Origin: Natronohydrobacter sp.
GTDB taxonomy: Bacteria; Pseudomonadota; Alphaproteobacteria; Rhodobacterales; Rhodobacteraceae
DNA length: 7,884 nt
Direction of reading: 5' to 3'
Assembly (NCBI GenBank): GCA_007117255.1
Contig: SKGU01000183.1
Coordinates: 1 to 7,884 of the forward strand
Below are positions 7,063 through 7,884 of this stretch, one piece after another. Both the position numbers and the translations under genes were made by a program. Position 1 is the stretch's first letter; each line of letters opens with the position of its first letter. The notes beneath the pieces were generated by a model, which worked only from the letters and a program-made list of their open reading frames with translations, was not told the DNA's origin and made no database searches.

Positions 7063-7458
7063 TCAGTCTATCCTGATAGCTGCGCGGGCATATTCCTGAC
7101 GGTCAACCTGCCCATCCGGGTAAACGATCTCGACCGAGACAGATTGCACCTGTTCGACCGAGAAACTCACAAAGGGCAACTCGCGGATGGCATTCGGGCT
7201 GTTGGTGTCGCGGTGGCACGGTTCCATTTGCAGGGGTATCAGCTCCGCCCCATTCACACTGTAGCGAATTTCCGACAACCCACAGCGCCAGCTTAACAGA
7301 TGGCTGAAATACAGCAGATCATTTCCAGTCGCCGTACCAAGCCCGATCCAGTTCGCGCGTGTCATCTCAAGGATGGGCTGCACCTCGGCCTGCGTGGTGA
7401 AATTCTGCGCCTGCGCAGACCCTGCAAACAGAACCGCCACCAAAACGCATCTGACCAT
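7063..7458 (-). CDS. Small exported protein of unknown function with two cysteines
   Basis: 131 residues. I do not recognise the family. Residues 1-17 form a short signal peptide (Arg at 3, hydrophobic VLVAVLFAG, cleavage after AQA), so the mature 114-residue protein should be periplasmic or secreted. There is no lipobox and no further membrane segment. The mature part has a helical start (about 22-35), an aromatic stretch WIGLGTATGNDLLYFSHLL (37-55), then alternating hydrophobic residues suggesting a small beta-rich fold. It ends with VSVEIVYPDGQVDRQEY (107-123), a hairpin-like PDG turn. Cys59 (WRCG) and Cys81 (EPCH) are the only mature cysteines and could form a disulfide. The start is well supported by AGGAGG six bases upstream (7465-7470). 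That site overlaps the stop codon of the upstream GntR regulator, so the two genes are co-transcribed and probably translationally coupled. It converges on ftsH and shares its terminator. Confidence 0.85.
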   Translation of the reverse strand: MVRCVLVAVLFAGSAQAQNFTTQAEVQPILEMTRANWIGLGTATGNDLLYFSHLLSWRCGLSEIRYSVNGAELIPLQMEPCHRDTNSPNAIRELPFVSFSVEQVQSVSVEIVYPDGQVDRQEYARAAIRID

Positions 7459-7464
7459 AGCGCC

Positions 7465-7470
7465 CCTCCT
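7465..7470 (-). promoter_or_regulatory. Shine-Dalgarno of the small exported protein, overlapping the upstream stop codon
   Basis: Read on the - strand, TAGGAGG contains both the regulator's TAG stop (7471-7469) and a consensus AGGAGG. Six bases then precede the ATG at 7458. The overlap points to coupled translation of the two genes. Confidence 0.8.
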
Positions 7471-7884
7471 ACCCTTGCAAATGCCGTAACCCTTGCGTCA
7501 CATCTGTCCGCAGCGCCAATCGCAGCGCAGAATCATCCCCTGCCCGCAGCGCTTCAAGGATCAACCTGTGATGCGGCGGCGCCGTTGTGCGCCGCAACCG
7601 CGTGTAAAGTGCTCGCATCGTCGGCCCCAGTTGCAACCAGACTGTTTCCAGCAAGCCCAGCATCGCCGGGCTTTGCGCGCGCAGATAGAGCGTGCGGTGA
7701 AATTCCAGATTGGTGCGGATATATTCGACCGGGTCTTGCAGATGAATGGCACGGGCATTGGCGTCGTTGATCGCTTCCATCCGGTCGATCAGCGCCAGAT
7801 GCGCGCGGCGCAGCGCGCGGCTGGCCAGTTCCGGCTCCAGCAACGCGCGGATCTGCGCAAGTTCCTCAATCCGGTCATTGCTCA
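7469..7884 (-). CDS. GntR-family transcriptional regulator, FCD domain (5' part beyond window)
   Basis: 137 C-terminal residues are visible; the reading frame is open to the window edge, and the N-terminal winged-helix DNA-binding domain must lie beyond it. The all-helical pattern fits the FCD effector domain of the FadR subfamily: RIEELAQIRALLEPELASRA (visible residues 4-23), NLEFHRTLYLRAQSP (58-72), HHRLILEALRAGD (104-116) and a final helix DSALRLALRTDV. FCD domains usually bind a metal through Asp-x3-His plus two later His, and use it to sense a carboxylate. Here the first ligand is Asn58 (in NLEFH), His62 and His105 are kept, and the last His position is Asp127. Such regulators typically control catabolism of sugar acids or organic acids, but no target operon is visible. 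A TTG at 7843 could be misread as the start; the family motif continues upstream of it, so it is internal. Confidence 0.85.
   Translation of the reverse strand, partial: SNDRIEELAQIRALLEPELASRALRRAHLALIDRMEAINDANARAIHLQDPVEYIRTNLEFHRTLYLRAQSPAMLGLLETVWLQLGPTMRALYTRLRRTTAPPHHRLILEALRAGDDSALRLALRTDVTQGLRHLQG

Noticed and set aside
7300..7770. A 156-codon open frame on the + strand after the terminator
   Set aside because: It runs antisense to the exported protein and the FCD domain. Both have much better coding evidence (signal peptide, Shine-Dalgarno, family motifs).

Overview
The window is GC-rich and reads as an alphaproteobacterial chromosome, most likely Rhodobacteraceae (Roseobacter/Rhodobacter type). 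This rests on the gene order tolA-tolB-pal-cpoB(ybgF)-tilS-ftsH, on a TolA with a Pro/Glu-rich linker rather than the Ala/Lys-rich helix of enterobacteria, and on an FtsH N-terminus starting (M)GNARN, as I remember it from that family. No genus can be named from the sequence alone.

Positions 1-3748 hold the 3' part of the tol-pal envelope cluster on the + strand. It contains the C-terminal part of TolA (5' end outside the window), TolB, the lipoprotein Pal and the TPR protein CpoB. tolA and tolB overlap by the ATGA junction, tolB and pal are 36 nt apart, pal and cpoB 5 nt, and cpoB and tilS 2 nt. This is the layout of one polycistronic transcript. Together these proteins link the inner membrane motor (TolQRA, with tolQR presumably upstream) to outer-membrane Pal and peptidoglycan during cell constriction.

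Positions 3751-6994 hold tilS (tRNA-Ile2 lysidine synthase) and ftsH (membrane AAA+ zinc protease). The ftsH start is best placed at a TTG codon behind a strong Shine-Dalgarno sequence, in an 82-nt gap that may also carry a weak promoter. A perfect 14-bp stem hairpin at 7018-7048, flanked by A and T runs, closes the operon. It serves as a bidirectional terminator for the convergent genes on the - strand.

Positions 7063-7884 hold two - strand genes, read from right to left. The first is a GntR-family regulator, of which only the C-terminal FCD ligand-binding domain lies in the window. The second, 10 nt after it, encodes a small exported protein of unknown function with two cysteines.

Almost everything here is conserved housekeeping content. 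I found no mobile element, CRISPR array, RNA gene or convincing new system. The points most worth a second look are the FCD domain with two substituted metal-ligand positions, its tightly coupled exported partner, and the unusual ftsH translation start.
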